Shown in pieces: positions 44,495 through 54,501 of a DNA stretch of 64,000 nt. Position 1 is the first letter of the stretch; each line of letters begins with the position of its first letter. Made by a program: the position numbers and the translations under genes. This stretch comes from an uncultured Amphritea sp. Its GTDB lineage: Bacteria; Pseudomonadota; Gammaproteobacteria; Pseudomonadales; Balneatricaceae. The stretch covers positions 35,729 to 99,728 of the forward strand of contig NZ_CAKZLP010000017.1 of assembly GCF_937127095.1 (NCBI RefSeq), in the 5' to 3' direction. The notes under the pieces are model-generated. The model did no database searches. It had not been told where the DNA came from and worked only from the letters and a program-made list of their open reading frames with translations.

Positions 44495-45970
44495 TTAAAC
44501 GATCTTCTTCATGTCAGCCATATGGCCACGCAGTACAGCACCGATCGCTTCAACCGGGTGTGAACGCAGGGCAGTGTTCACTTCGATCAGGCGAGCGTTG
44601 TCTACGCCGGTATCTTCCAGGTCCAGACCTTTACCGATAACGTCGGTCTTAATGTCTTTCATGAAATCAGCCAGCAGCGGCAGACACGCATGGTTGTAAA
44701 GGTAGCAACCGTATTCAGCAGTGTCAGAGATAGTTGCGTTCATCTCGTAAAGCTTCTTACGGGCGATGGTGTTAGCGATCAGCGGAGTTTCATGCAGTGA
44801 CTCATAGTATGCAGAGTCAGCGATGATGCCCGCAGCGGTCATAGTTTCGAATGCCAGCTCAACGCCCGCTTTAACCATAGCTACCATCAGGATGCCGTTA
44901 TCGAAGTATTCCTGTTCGGAGATCTCAACATCGCCAGCAGGGGTCTTTTCGAAAGCCGTTTCAGCAGTCTCTGCGCGCCATCCCAGCAGGTTTTTGTCAT
45001 CGTTGGCCCAGTCTTCCATCATCGTGCGGGAGAAAGTGCCGTCGATGATGTCATCCTGGTGCTTGTTGTACAGCGGACGCATGATCTGTTTCAGCTCTTC
45101 AGACAGGTCAAATGCTTTGATCTTAGCCGGGTTAGACAGACGGTCCAGCATGTTGGTTACGCCGCCGTATTTCAGTGCTTCGGTGATGGTTTCCCAACCG
45201 TACTGAATCAGCTTAGATGCGTAACCCGGGTCGATACCCTCTTCAACCATCTTGTCGAAGCACAGCAGAGAACCGGTTTGCAGCATACCGCAAAGGATAG
45301 TCTGCTCGCCCATCAGGTCAGATTTAACTTCAGCGATGAAAGAGGACATCAGCACGCCCGCTTTGTGGCCACCGGTACCGGCAGCATAGGCTTTAGCCAG
45401 TGCCAGACCTTCGCCTTTAGGATCGTTGTCTTCGTGAACTGCGATCAGGGTAGGTACACCGAAACCACGCACGTATTCGTTACGTACTTCAGAACCCGGG
45501 CACTTAGGTGCAACCATGATAACGGTCAGGTCTTCACGAATCTTCATGCCTTCTTCAACGATGTTGAAACCGTGCGAGTAAGACAAGCAAGCGCCTTGCT
45601 TCATCAGCGGCATAATCGCGTTAACAACAGAAGTGTGCTGCTTGTCAGGTGTCAGGTTCAGAACCACATCAGCGGTTGGGATCAGTTCTTCGTAAGTCCC
45701 TACAACAAAACCGTTCTCAGATGCATTTTTCCAGGATTGACGCTTTTCGGCGATCGCTGCTTCACGCAGGGCGTAAGAGACATCACAGCCACTGTCACGC
45801 AGGTTCATACCCTGAGCCAGGCCCTGTGCGCCACAACCGATAACAACCATCTTCTTGCCTTTCAGTGCTTCAACGCCATCGCTGAACTCGTCGATAGACA
45901 TGAAACGGCATTTACCCAATTGTTCCAGTTGCTCACGCAGTGGCAGCGTGTTGAAGTAGTTATTAGACAT
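44495..45970 (-). CDS. ilvC: Ketol-acid reductoisomerase (long form) IlvC
   Basis: A 491-aa enzyme converting acetolactate or acetohydroxybutyrate to the dihydroxy acid with NADPH and Mg2+, the second step of valine, leucine and isoleucine synthesis. The cofactor-binding loop reads [19 protein letters not shown], followed by basic residues in [14 protein letters not shown] that favour [17 protein letters not shown] and the two C-terminal knotted repeats give the class II length, as in E. coli. No branched-chain leader peptide or partner genes lie next to it. Confidence 0.96.
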   Translation of the reverse strand: MSNNYFNTLPLREQLEQLGKCRFMSIDEFSDGVEALKGKKMVVIGCGAQGLAQGMNLRDSGCDVSYALREAAIAEKRQSWKNASENGFVVGTYEELIPTADVVLNLTPDKQHTSVVNAIMPLMKQGACLSYSHGFNIVEEGMKIREDLTVIMVAPKCPGSEVRNEYVRGFGVPTLIAVHEDNDPKGEGLALAKAYAAGTGGHKAGVLMSSFIAEVKSDLMGEQTILCGMLQTGSLLCFDKMVEEGIDPGYASKLIQYGWETITEALKYGGVTNMLDRLSNPAKIKAFDLSEELKQIMRPLYNKHQDDIIDGTFSRTMMEDWANDDKNLLGWRAETAETAFEKTPAGDVEISEQEYFDNGILMVAMVKAGVELAFETMTAAGIIADSAYYESLHETPLIANTIARKKLYEMNATISDTAEYGCYLYNHACLPLLADFMKDIKTDVIGKGLDLEDTGVDNARLIEVNTALRSHPVEAIGAVLRGHMADMKKIV

Positions 45971-46285
45971 ATCTGATAGTTCCGATTAATTAAGTCACTG
46001 CCTGTCGGCAGTGACTGAAAATGTGCTTTATGCCGCCTGCAGATACCGCTGACCGGCAAGGCTTAAATTCAGGCAGGGGCAATATTATACAGGCGACGCC
46101 GCTGAAATTTAATAGGGCTACTCTATATAAAAAAATATCTTGCGTATATTGATATATATACATCGTAGTATTGCGAATAATGGAATGTAAGGTCGGTTAT
46201 GGTCACCTGCTGATTATCAACATTCTGATCATGTTCACAGGTCTGTGGCACTTATTTTTCAAAAACCTTTAGAACCTTAAGGCTT

Positions 46286-46302
46286 TTTAAGCTTCTTTTA
46301 AG
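46286..46302 (+). promoter_or_regulatory. TTTAAG-N5-TTTAAG direct-repeat box
   Basis: TTTAAGCTTCTTTTAAG matches the YTTAAK-N5-YTTAAK pattern known for PmrA/QseB-type response regulators. A further CTTAAG lies at 46276. A possible -10 (TATAGA, 46325) lies 23 bp further on, so the box would replace the -35. The operon downstream encodes an OmpR-type regulator, so this may be its own target. The surrounding sequence is low in complexity, so chance cannot be excluded. The rest of the gap 45971-46368 shows no gene. Confidence 0.5.
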
Positions 46303-46368
46303 AACTTCTCATTAAGATGGTCACTATAGAGATTGTTCATGGATATGAACGGTATGAGGAGGCTATAG

Positions 46369-46983
46369 ATGTCGAGCAATGATTCACAACAGATTATTAA
46401 AGTCTGGGATCCGCTTGTGCGGGTGTTCCACTGGTCACTGGCATTGTTTTTCACGGTTGCCTATCTGAGTGAAGGTGATTTTGAAACTCTGCACTTCTAT
46501 ATGGGCTATGGCATCAGTGCGCTGATCGCATTCCGCCTGCTCTGGGGCATTGTCGGGCCTAAATATGCCCGTTTCACTAATTTTGTCACCGGTAAAGAGA
46601 AGGTGGTGCGCTATCTGAAGTCGCTGCTAACGGGTAAGGCTGAGCATTACGTTGGCCATAATCCTGCCGGCGGCCTCATGGTTATCGCTTTGCTGCTGAT
46701 GCTGGCGCTGACCTGCTTTTTCGGTATGACACTGATTGCTATTGATGATGCAGGCCCGCTGGCGGGAACTTTTGTTGCGTCATTTAATCCGGATCTGGTG
46801 AAAGAACTGCACGAAATTTGTGCTAACGGCACCCTGGCCCTGGTGTTTATTCATCTTGCAGGGGTGGTCGTCAGCAGCTTGCTGCACCGCGAAAACCTTA
46901 TCCGCGCCATGGTTACCGGTGTCAAAGTTAGCGGTGCTGACAAATCAAATATTGAGAAGGTTACAGGAGAGACTCATGTCTAA
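46369..46983 (+). CDS. Cytochrome b561-type membrane haem protein
   Basis: A 204-aa inner-membrane cytochrome b with four hydrophobic segments. Opening VWDPLVRVFHWSLALFF, then GYGISALIAFRLLWGIVGPKYARF and the late LVFIHLAGVVVSSLLHREN, supply the His ligands, as in the Ni/Fe-hydrogenase cytochrome b/b561 group. It should pass electrons from the quinone pool to the periplasmic cytochromes encoded next to it. GAGGAGG precedes the ATG. It overlaps the next gene by 8 bp. Confidence 0.9.
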   Translation: MSSNDSQQIIKVWDPLVRVFHWSLALFFTVAYLSEGDFETLHFYMGYGISALIAFRLLWGIVGPKYARFTNFVTGKEKVVRYLKSLLTGKAEHYVGHNPAGGLMVIALLLMLALTCFFGMTLIAIDDAGPLAGTFVASFNPDLVKELHEICANGTLALVFIHLAGVVVSSLLHRENLIRAMVTGVKVSGADKSNIEKVTGETHV

Positions 46984-47359
46984 AAAAATAGGACTGCTGG
47001 CTGGGCTGTTGTCTTGCCTGGCGTTTACTGTCAATGCGGGCGTTATTGATCAGAAGCTGGATGAATACCGCGCACAGGGTGCTGAAACATTTACTGCAGA
47101 GGCTGGACTAGCACTGTGGAATTCAGATAACGATGGTCGCAGTTGCACCCAGTGTCACGGTGTAGATCCAAGGAGTGTGGGTAAGCATGCTAAAACCGGC
47201 AAGGCGATTCAACCGATGGCACTGTCAGTCAATCCGAAACGCTTTACTGATAGTGACAAGATCGATAAGTGGTTTTTGAGAAACTGCAAATGGACACTCA
47301 ACCGGGAGTGTACCGCGCAGGAGAAGGGCGATTTCTTAGTGTGGATCAGGGGGCAATAG
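46976..47359 (+). CDS. DUF1924 monohaem c-type cytochrome
   Basis: A 127-aa secreted protein: signal peptide to about residue 21 (FTVNA), one haem site CTQCH near residue 60 and ending GDFLVWIRGQ. This pattern fits DUF1924. It overlaps the cytochrome b gene by 8 bp with AGGAGA before the ATG. It is a likely electron carrier between the membrane cytochrome and the dihaem cytochrome. Confidence 0.88.
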   Translation: MSKKIGLLAGLLSCLAFTVNAGVIDQKLDEYRAQGAETFTAEAGLALWNSDNDGRSCTQCHGVDPRSVGKHAKTGKAIQPMALSVNPKRFTDSDKIDKWFLRNCKWTLNRECTAQEKGDFLVWIRGQ

Positions 47360-47363
47360 GATT

Positions 47364-47912
47364 ATGAAACCAGGAGTAAAGAAAGCGATGGGATATATTC
47401 GTTATGGCGTAGCAGGCAGTTTTATCGTGGCCGCATGGGGGTTGGGTCTTACCGGTGTCAGCAATGCGTCCGGTACCTATAGTGTCGGTGCAGCGACCAC
47501 GCCTGAAGCTGTTGTTTACCGGGAAGAGTGTGGCGCCTGTCATGTTGCTTATCCTGCAGGTTTGCTGCCGGTCGAAAGTTGGTCGACGATAATGACTTCG
47601 CTGGATGATCACTTTGGTGAAAATGCTGAAGTCTCTGATGACGCTGCCGCGATGATCACGGCGTATCTGACGGATAATGCGGGCAAACCCGGCCGTGGAA
47701 TGTTAAAACGTATGCGAGGCGATGCGCCCTTGCGTATCACTGAGCTACCCTATTTCGTGCGTAAACACGATGAAGTGCCAGAGCGGATGGTGAGTGGCAA
47801 TGACAAAGTAGGTAGTTTCAGCAACTGTAATGCGTGCCATGAACGAGCTGAAAGTGGAGAGTTCGATGAAGATACTGTTAGCATTCCTGGTTATGGCCGT
47901 TGGGATGATTAA
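47364..47912 (+). CDS. Dihaem cytochrome c (DHC family)
   Basis: A 182-aa protein with an N-terminal membrane or signal segment (YGVAGSFIVAAWGLGLTGVS) and two haem-binding motifs, CGACH and CNACH. The spacing and short final segment GYGRWDD fit the dihaem cytochrome family that accompanies DUF1924 and cytochrome b. Its 3' end overlaps the start of the PepSY gene. The terminal acceptor is unknown. Confidence 0.9.
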   Translation: MKPGVKKAMGYIRYGVAGSFIVAAWGLGLTGVSNASGTYSVGAATTPEAVVYREECGACHVAYPAGLLPVESWSTIMTSLDDHFGENAEVSDDAAAMITAYLTDNAGKPGRGMLKRMRGDAPLRITELPYFVRKHDEVPERMVSGNDKVGSFSNCNACHERAESGEFDEDTVSIPGYGRWDD

Positions 47913-48168
47913 CCCGGCTTGTGCCGGCGACGATATCAGCGATCTGCAGGTTCGAAAGTGGGTCGCGGCGGGTAAGATCATGTCGTTTGTCGATATTTAC
48001 GCACTTAACAGCTCCAGGCTGGAAGGCCGCCTGCTTGATCTTGAGATCGAGCAGGAAGATGAGCGGATCATCTATGAGGTGGAAGTCCTCAGAGAGGATG
48101 GTGAAGTGCGTGAGTTTCATATCGATGCGACAACCGGCACAGTGTTAAAAGAGGAACGGGACGATTGA
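47866..48168 (+). CDS. Secreted PepSY-domain protein
   Basis: A 100-aa protein with a signal peptide (residues 1-20, ending NPACA). It carries one PepSY unit with EGRLLDLEIEQEDERIIYEVEVL and FHIDATTGTVL. The start ATG 47866 follows TGGAGAG and lies inside the previous gene. Single PepSY proteins are often encoded with two-component systems, where they are thought to modulate periplasmic sensing. Here it directly precedes the regulator gene and overlaps its start by 4 bp. Confidence 0.85.
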   Translation: MKILLAFLVMAVGMINPACAGDDISDLQVRKWVAAGKIMSFVDIYALNSSRLEGRLLDLEIEQEDERIIYEVEVLREDGEVREFHIDATTGTVLKEERDD

Positions 48169-48824
48169 GAATTTTACTGGTCGAAGATGACCTGGACCAG
48201 GCTGAAGGCTTAAAGCGTAGTCTGCAGAAGGCTGGTTATGTTGTCGAGATGGCCCATAATGGTACGGATGGTCAGTTTCTCGGCGATGAGGAACAGTTTG
48301 ATGCGGTGGTACTTGATCTGGGCTTACCTGAAATTCCCGGGCTGGATGTGCTCAGACACTGGCGCCAAAAGGGCAATCATGTGCCGGTGATTATTCTCAC
48401 GGCTCGGGATGCCTGGCATGAGCGGGTCGATGGCCTGAATGCCGGAGCCGATGACTATCTGGGGAAACCGTTCCATGCCGATGAGGTGATCGCCCGTCTG
48501 CAGGCGGTGGTCAGACGTACATTGGGTAAAGCGGATAATGTGCTGGAATGGAAAGGGGTGCGACTGTTGCTGGCGGAACAGCAGGCGATTGCCCAGGATG
48601 GTCGGCTGATCTCCCTGACATCCACTGACTTTCGTTTATTAAGACACTTTATGATGTATCCGGATAAGGTGCACTCCAAAAGTTATCTCAGTGAGCAGGT
48701 ATACGAAGAGGAGCAGATTAAAGACAGCAACGTGATAGAGGTTTATGTAAACCGCCTGCGTAACTATTTTGGCAAAGATTTTATTAAGACCCAGTGGGGC
48801 AAAGGCTATCGGATAGGCGAGTGA
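48165..48824 (+). CDS. OmpR-family response regulator
   Basis: A 219-aa regulator beginning RILLVEDD, with the phosphorylated Asp in AVVLDLGLPE (about residue 51) and Lys in GKPF. The C-terminal winged helix ends VYVNRLRNYFGKDFIKTQWGKGYRIG. Translation appears to start at TTG 48165, overlapping the upstream stop as TTGA, because the receiver begins immediately and no upstream ATG exists in frame. It belongs to the PmrA/QseB-like group by general appearance, which matches the TTTAAG box upstream of the operon. Confidence 0.9.
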   Translation: MRILLVEDDLDQAEGLKRSLQKAGYVVEMAHNGTDGQFLGDEEQFDAVVLDLGLPEIPGLDVLRHWRQKGNHVPVIILTARDAWHERVDGLNAGADDYLGKPFHADEVIARLQAVVRRTLGKADNVLEWKGVRLLLAEQQAIAQDGRLISLTSTDFRLLRHFMMYPDKVHSKSYLSEQVYEEEQIKDSNVIEVYVNRLRNYFGKDFIKTQWGKGYRIGE

Positions 48825-48913
48825 GCAGTGACCGGACAAGATTTTTCACAACAAAGCTCTTTTAATCCTTATAGGCAGGGTGTTTATAGACCTGCTCAGT
48901 ACAGAAGTCATCC

Positions 48914-50230
48914 ATGACCAAAGTATCGATTCGCAGGCAACTGAGCCGCAGTCTGATAATGGCTCTCTGCCTTACTATGGGGGCATTGCTGTTGGTGGTG
49001 AACTGGGGAATCGGTCAGATCTCCCACGAATATATGCTCTCGCGAATGAAACACGATGCCGAATCAATTATCGCAGCATTGCAGCCGGTACCCGACAGTC
49101 AGGCATGGGAGGTGGGTGCACGGGGCGCAAGTTCAGTCTATCAGCGGGCGCTTTCCGGGCATTATTATCTGATAAATGGTCCCGGAATAGAGATCAGAAG
49201 CCGCTCTTTATGGGATTATCCGGCCGGGTTTAAAGCCCTGGCTCAGGGACAGGAAAACAGTTTTCAGATGGCTGGCGCCAGTGATCAGAACTGGCTGGTC
49301 TGGCAGTTGGGTTTTAGCAAGAACGATACACCGTTTACCCTGACCATCATCGAAAACAGCTCGCCGCTGGACGCCCTGAAGTGGCGCTATTCGTTCTGGG
49401 CGCTGCTGGTTCTATTATGCGGTGCGATCATTCTGTTTTTTATGCAACAGTGGATTCTGACCCGCAATTTTCGTTATCTGGACTCGGTGCGGGAGAAAAT
49501 TCAGTCGTTCCGATACGCTGAAGAGAAGCCTGACCTGAGCCGTGTTCCTGAGGAACTGGCACCCCTGGCAGATGATATTGACCAGTTATTGCAGCAGTTA
49601 AAACAGCGGGTCAGCCGTTCTCGTCATTCACTGGGAAATCTGGCCCATGAGATCAAACGACCTTTGCAGCGACTGCAACAGTTGCAGGATGAGTCTGCCG
49701 CTGCGTACAGCCCGGATATCAAACATCTGCTGGATGATATTCAGTGGTTGATTCAGCGCGAACTGAAGCGTGCGCGTATCGTTGGTGTTTCATCTCCGGG
49801 CCGACAAACTAACCTGGCGGCGGATCTGCCCCCGCTGATCAATATCCTTGGCAAGTTATACCCGGCCATTCACATTGAAACGGATTACTCAGACGATCTG
49901 ATATTGCCGCAAGATCGTGATGATATGCTTGAGTTGATAGGCAACCTACTCGACAACGCCTGTAAATATGGCCTGAGCAAGGTGAGGTTGACGATACAAA
50001 CATCCGATGACCGGGCCAGAATCTTCGTGTTGGATGATGGTAAAGGGCTGCCTCAGGAAAGTATCGAACATCTTCTGCAACGGGGCCAGCGTCTGGACGA
50101 AAGGCAGGAGGGGGCCGGTTTAGGGCTGTCGATCTGCAATGATATTATCGAAAGTTATCAGGGGTGGCTGACACTGGAAAACCGTGAGCCCCATGGCATT
50201 CTGGTCACCATCGAGCTGCCGCTGCGCTAA
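48914..50230 (+). CDS. Sensor histidine kinase partner of the OmpR-type regulator
   Basis: A 438-aa kinase with two membrane helices (about 13-35 and 157-178) around a periplasmic domain of about 120 residues. The phosphorylated His lies in NLAHEIKRPLQRL. ATP-binding boxes are NLLDNACKYG, DDGKGLP and GAGLGLSI. The His motif reads HEIKRP rather than HELRTP, a variant seen in PhoQ-like kinases. Given the operon it probably senses a redox or metal state in the periplasm; the PepSY protein may be part of that. Confidence 0.9.
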   Translation: MTKVSIRRQLSRSLIMALCLTMGALLLVVNWGIGQISHEYMLSRMKHDAESIIAALQPVPDSQAWEVGARGASSVYQRALSGHYYLINGPGIEIRSRSLWDYPAGFKALAQGQENSFQMAGASDQNWLVWQLGFSKNDTPFTLTIIENSSPLDALKWRYSFWALLVLLCGAIILFFMQQWILTRNFRYLDSVREKIQSFRYAEEKPDLSRVPEELAPLADDIDQLLQQLKQRVSRSRHSLGNLAHEIKRPLQRLQQLQDESAAAYSPDIKHLLDDIQWLIQRELKRARIVGVSSPGRQTNLAADLPPLINILGKLYPAIHIETDYSDDLILPQDRDDMLELIGNLLDNACKYGLSKVRLTIQTSDDRARIFVLDDGKGLPQESIEHLLQRGQRLDERQEGAGLGLSICNDIIESYQGWLTLENREPHGILVTIELPLR

Positions 50231-50372
50231 CAAGGCTTTATTTGTACGCTCGCTTACAAGCTGTCTAAGCGTGTTCGGGTTTTACCTGAGGTCTCATATT
50301 GAGGGCTTAATTGCCCCTCTTGCTCCGCTACTGGTCTAGAATGACGACTCAATCTGATTTGAGCCTTGGTTT

Positions 50373-52963
50373 GTGATGAATGTTTCCAGAAAAATGAGTT
50401 GGATCGTTATTTTAAGCTCATTAGCCGTTTTAATACCGGCATTATTAGCCTTCTATTTTGTCGCTAAAACAAAACTGTTAGAGAAAGAGTTAACTCAGCA
50501 CCGGGATTATATTCAGGTGGTGGCGGATGATTTCGCATCTGATCTGGATATCTTTACGACAAATCTTCAGAAGTTAGATCTGCTTATCAATCGACAGATG
50601 ACAGACCTGAATCAGGAAGATATAGCTCGATTTGATCAGCGGATGGAGGTTTCAACGGATGGTGCCTGGAGAAATAAACGAGAGAGCTATGATGGAAGTG
50701 TTGATGCGGGCTTGTTTTTACCTCCGGATTATAAGCTGACAGAGAACACTAAGCGATTTTATGGGCGAATGTTACATATATTCGAGTCTTTTGGTGTTGC
50801 GAAAAGCAGCAAACAAGCTTTCGACAACCTTTGGTTTCTTGATCATCAGCGCAGTGAGCTTATCTATGACCTGCTCTATCCCGACTTTGTCTATCGGATG
50901 AAGCCCGATACCGATTATACAAACACCGACTGGATGACACTGGCGTCGCCGGAACTCAATCCGCAGCGTGAAACAAAATGGACTCCCCCCTGTTTGATCC
51001 CGTTTCTGGAACCTGGATTGTCAGCGCGGTGCATCCGTTAGATATTGATGGCGAATGGGTCGGAACACTGGGGCAGGATGTCCATTTGAATATGTTATTC
51101 AGGCTGATCAATTCTGCGAATGATAAGTTTGGCGGTGAACAGCATATATTGAGAGACCGCGAGGGTGATTTTCTCTTAGCTGGCCCCTGGCAAAAGCAAT
51201 TAGAAACGAATACTGAACCGTTTGCTATAGCGGCAGAAGAGACCGGTCTATTGGCGCTCCTGTCCCAACCCTTTCCAAACACGGCAACTCTGATGGGTGA
51301 GGTGATGCTTCAGGGTAAGTCCTATCAAGTCATAGTGGTCACCTTGCAACCTATGCAGTGGAGTTATCTGCATCTGATTCCGACAGAGGCGATTTTAAAG
51401 CCATTGATTGAAATCGTGTATTTCGCCGCACTTTTTTTAATCATTATCGTTGTGTCGATCAGCATTCTTATCAATGGCGCGGTACGTAAAATGATCTCCA
51501 GGCCGATTGAGAGGCTGGTTGAGCGTACCCGTCTTTTTTCAATAGGGTTGAAGCCTGAGCCTGTATCGGACTGGGGAAGTTACGAGTTAACTGAGCTGGC
51601 CCAGGCTCTGGATGTGATGAATGAAGATCTTGATCGGGAAACCAACCGCCTGGCATTTATGGCAACCCATGACGAGCTAACAAAGTTGCCAAACCGCAGT
51701 CTGCTTGACGACCGTTTGGAACAGATCATAACCTACAGCCGGCGAAATAAAACCAAAGCCGCGGTACTGTTTCTCGACCTGGATCAGTTCAAAACGATCA
51801 ATGATTCACTTGGCCACTCTATTGGCGATAAGTTGCTACAACAGGTGGCAGAACGGATCGCGTTTCAGCTGCGTGAAGAGGATACCGTGGCGCGTTTTGG
51901 TGGCGATGAGTTTGTCGTTCTGGTGTCTGATTTTCAACATATCCAGGATGTATCAAATATTGCTGAGAAGTTGTTATTTGTTATCAGGCAACCCTACATG
52001 ATTGATGGCTATGACTTGAGTGTCACTAGCAGTATCGGTATCAGCATCTGTCCAGATGATTCAAGTGTAGCAGAAACGTTAATTCAAAATGCAGATACGG
52101 CGATGTACCTGTCGAAAAACATGGGGCGTAATGCGTTTCAGTTTTATACCAAAGCGATACATGACAAAGTGGTACGCAAGCTTCAGCTAGAAGATGCGCT
52201 GCGTAAAGCGGTCGAGGAACAACAGTTCGTCCTTTATTACCAGCCTAAAGTGAATCTGATAAGCAAACAGATCTGTGGTATGGAAGCACTGATCCGCTGG
52301 CAACATCCGGATATCGGTATTGTCTCACCAATAGAGTTTATTCCTCTGGCGGAAGAAACCGGTTTGATTATTGAGATCGGTGAGTGGGTTATAGCGGAAG
52401 CTTTCGGGCAGATGAAAGAGTGGTCAGAGACGTTTTCATGGTTAAACGACATGGCCATTAACTTATCTGCCAGGCAGTTCCAACAGGCCGGTTTTGTTAA
52501 CTATATAGAAGCGATGTTGAAAGAAACAGGCGTTGAGAGTGCTAACATTGATTTTGAAATTACTGAAAGCATGATCATGAATGATGTTAAAGCCGCCATC
52601 AATGTTTTAGCAGAGCTAAGACAACTAGGCGTGTCTATCAGTATTGATGACTTTGGCACGGGCTATTCCAGTTTGAGCTATTTGAAACACCTGCCCGCAG
52701 ATTCATTAAAAGTTGATCGCTCTTTTGTCCGGGAGCTGGTGCATGACCGTGATGATCAGGCGATTACAAAATCTATTATAGCGTTGGCTGATAACCTTAA
52801 CCTGCGGGTGATTGCCGAAGGTATTGAAACGTCCGAGCAGGAAGAGATGCTAACGGCGATGGGGTGTGAATATGCTCAGGGTTACTATTTCAGTCGCCCT
52901 GTCCCCGCTGCAGAGATGCAACAGTTGTTGCACCGCCAGCAAAACGCAGCAGATGAGACGTAG
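50373..52963 (+). pseudogene. GGDEF-EAL gene split by a frameshift in a C6 run
   Basis: The first frame (50373-51041) codes for a membrane helix and a Cache-like periplasmic sensor start. The second (from within 50978 to 52963) supplies the rest of the sensor, a second membrane helix, GGDEF (RFGGDEFVVLV, with an REED inhibitory site five residues before) and EAL (MEALIRWQHP, DDFGTGYSSL). At 50985-50990 there are six C. One more C would join ETKWTPP directly to LFDPVSGTW in one frame. The gene is thus one base short. It may be phase-variable, a recent knockout or an assembly error. Domain motifs on both sides are intact, so decay is recent at most. Confidence 0.85.
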
Positions 52964-52976
52964 AGTTAATATGCTC

Positions 52977-53081
52977 AGTTATCAAAGGCCCAGTTATCAA
53001 AGGCTTAGTTATCAAGGGCTCAGTTATCAAGGGCTTAGTTATCAAGGGCTTAGTTATCAAGGGCTCAGTTATCAAGGGCTC
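52977..53081 (+). repeat. Seven 15-bp tandem repeats before the DNA glycosylase gene
   Basis: Consensus AGTTATCAAGGGCTC; the first two units have AAAGGC. They start 14 bp after the GGDEF-EAL stop and end 6 bp before the glycosylase start. Each unit carries AAGGG, and the last places AAGGG at a normal ribosome-site distance from ATG 53087. Confidence 0.9.
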
Positions 53082-53086
53082 AGGTG

Positions 53087-53698
53087 ATGGACCAGTCCTA
53101 TATCAACCAGGCACTGCAGCAACTCGCCAGTGTTGACACCGATATCGCCCGCGCGTTGCCTCAGACAGGTGCTCCGGCACCGCGGGTCAGGGCGTCAGGC
53201 TTTGCGGCACTACTGGCGATTATTATCGGGCAGCAGGTGTCTACAGAAGCGGCTGCGGCGATTCGGGGGCGGGTTGAAACACTGTTAGCGGATATCACCG
53301 CTGAACGGCTGCTGGCGGTTGATGATCAGGCGTTGCGGGATGCGGGGATGTCCTGGCGTAAGATCGAATATGCCAACGGGCTGGCCGACGCGGTTGTTGA
53401 TAAAACCCTGGATCTTGAATCTCTGACCCATCTGCCCGATGATGAGGCGATCAACACGATCTCGTCACTGCGTGGCTTTGGTCGCTGGAGCGCTGAGATC
53501 TATCTGATGTTCTCGCTGCAACGGCAGGATATATTTCCTGCGGATGATCTGGCCTTGCTGGTGGCACTAGGACGGTTGAAACGGCTGCAGCAAAAACCGA
53601 CGCCAAAGCAGGCACGGGATATGATTGCGCACTGGGCTCCCTATCGCAGTGCCGGCTCGTTGTTTCTGTGGCACTATTATCGAGGTGCACCTGTTTAG
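53087..53698 (+). CDS. DNA-3-methyladenine glycosylase (HhH-GPD family)
   Basis: A 203-aa base-excision glycosylase. The helix-hairpin-helix block is SSLRGFGRWSAEIYLMF, and the catalytic Asp follows in DIFPADDLAL. FAALLAIIIGQQVSTEAA is the conserved N-terminal helix of the AlkA-like group. It removes alkylated purines. It is shorter than E. coli AlkA because the N-terminal domain of that protein is absent. Start is ATG 53087 or GTG 53084. Its ribosome site lies in the last tandem repeat. Confidence 0.9.
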   Translation: MDQSYINQALQQLASVDTDIARALPQTGAPAPRVRASGFAALLAIIIGQQVSTEAAAAIRGRVETLLADITAERLLAVDDQALRDAGMSWRKIEYANGLADAVVDKTLDLESLTHLPDDEAINTISSLRGFGRWSAEIYLMFSLQRQDIFPADDLALLVALGRLKRLQQKPTPKQARDMIAHWAPYRSAGSLFLWHYYRGAPV

Positions 53699-53805
53699 TT
53701 ATTCAGTGGTAATTAAAGCTGAATTTATTGCTGTCTGCGTGGTCGACTAGTGAGTCGTACTATTATTGCAGTACTGGCATTAAGTTTAATAGTTAAGGAA
53801 TCTGT

Positions 53806-54480
53806 ATGACCGATAGACCAAACTCTCACAGTGTTAAGTTCTGGCTCTCGATAGTGGCTTTTCAGATCATCTTTGGTCTGGTTGTGTTTGGCTTCACCCG
53901 GCAGTATTACCTCTCAGAGCCAAAAATGGCGGCGGTTAAACCCAATCTGGACTGGCCGGTAGCCGGGCAAACCCTCTCCAGTGATCTGCTGACCGGTAAG
54001 GCGGGCGGTACTCAGGGTCGTACTCCTTCAGCGATGGGCGGTGCTGGTATGGGAAGCTCTGGAATGGGGGGCTCTGCAATGGGCGGCAACAGTGTTGGAG
54101 CAACCTCCGACCTGAGTGTGCTGCAAGACCCGGTTGAGATCTCCCGGATGGCGAATGAGAAGTTTGCTCAACAGGACTATCAACAGGCCGCTAAACTGTA
54201 TGAAAAGCTGCTGTCCTTTGCGCCGGAAAATGGCGATACCTACAATAATCTGGGACTGACACTGCATTACATCGGGCGGTCTGACGAAGCTGTGAAGATG
54301 CTTGATGAGGGCTCAATTATTGATCCCTCTAATCAGCGTCTCTGGCTAACCCTGGGGTTTGTTAGCAACCAGCTGGGCGATACCGAAAAAGCCCGTACCG
54401 CGCTGAAAACGGCTGTAGATCTGGGGGCCGACACCAAGGTTGGAGAGTCTGCGGCGAAGATGCTGGCTGAACTGCCTTGA
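53806..54480 (+). CDS. Membrane-anchored TPR protein
   Basis: A 224-aa protein with one membrane helix (residues 11-30, FWLSIVAFQIIFGLVVFGF), a low-complexity Gly/Met/Ser linker (residues 72-98) and three TPR repeats (NEKFAQQDYQQAAKLYEKLL, TYNNLGLTLHYIGRSDEAV, LWLTLGFVSNQLGDTEKARTAL in outline). It should act as a periplasmic scaffold. No partner is obvious nearby. TAAGGAAT precedes the ATG. Confidence 0.8.
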   Translation: MTDRPNSHSVKFWLSIVAFQIIFGLVVFGFTRQYYLSEPKMAAVKPNLDWPVAGQTLSSDLLTGKAGGTQGRTPSAMGGAGMGSSGMGGSAMGGNSVGATSDLSVLQDPVEISRMANEKFAQQDYQQAAKLYEKLLSFAPENGDTYNNLGLTLHYIGRSDEAVKMLDEGSIIDPSNQRLWLTLGFVSNQLGDTEKARTALKTAVDLGADTKVGESAAKMLAELP

Positions 54481-54501
54481 TCAGACCGTTGCTATAAACC
54501 T

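Noticed and set aside
45059..45976. Long open frame on the plus strand opposite ilvC
   Set aside because: It mirrors a strongly conserved minus-strand gene; its protein has no recognisable pattern.
52977..53081. Tandem array as CRISPR or as a coding repeat
   Set aside because: Units are contiguous with no spacers. The open frames through the array are only by-products of the 15-bp period and lack ribosome sites or family matches.
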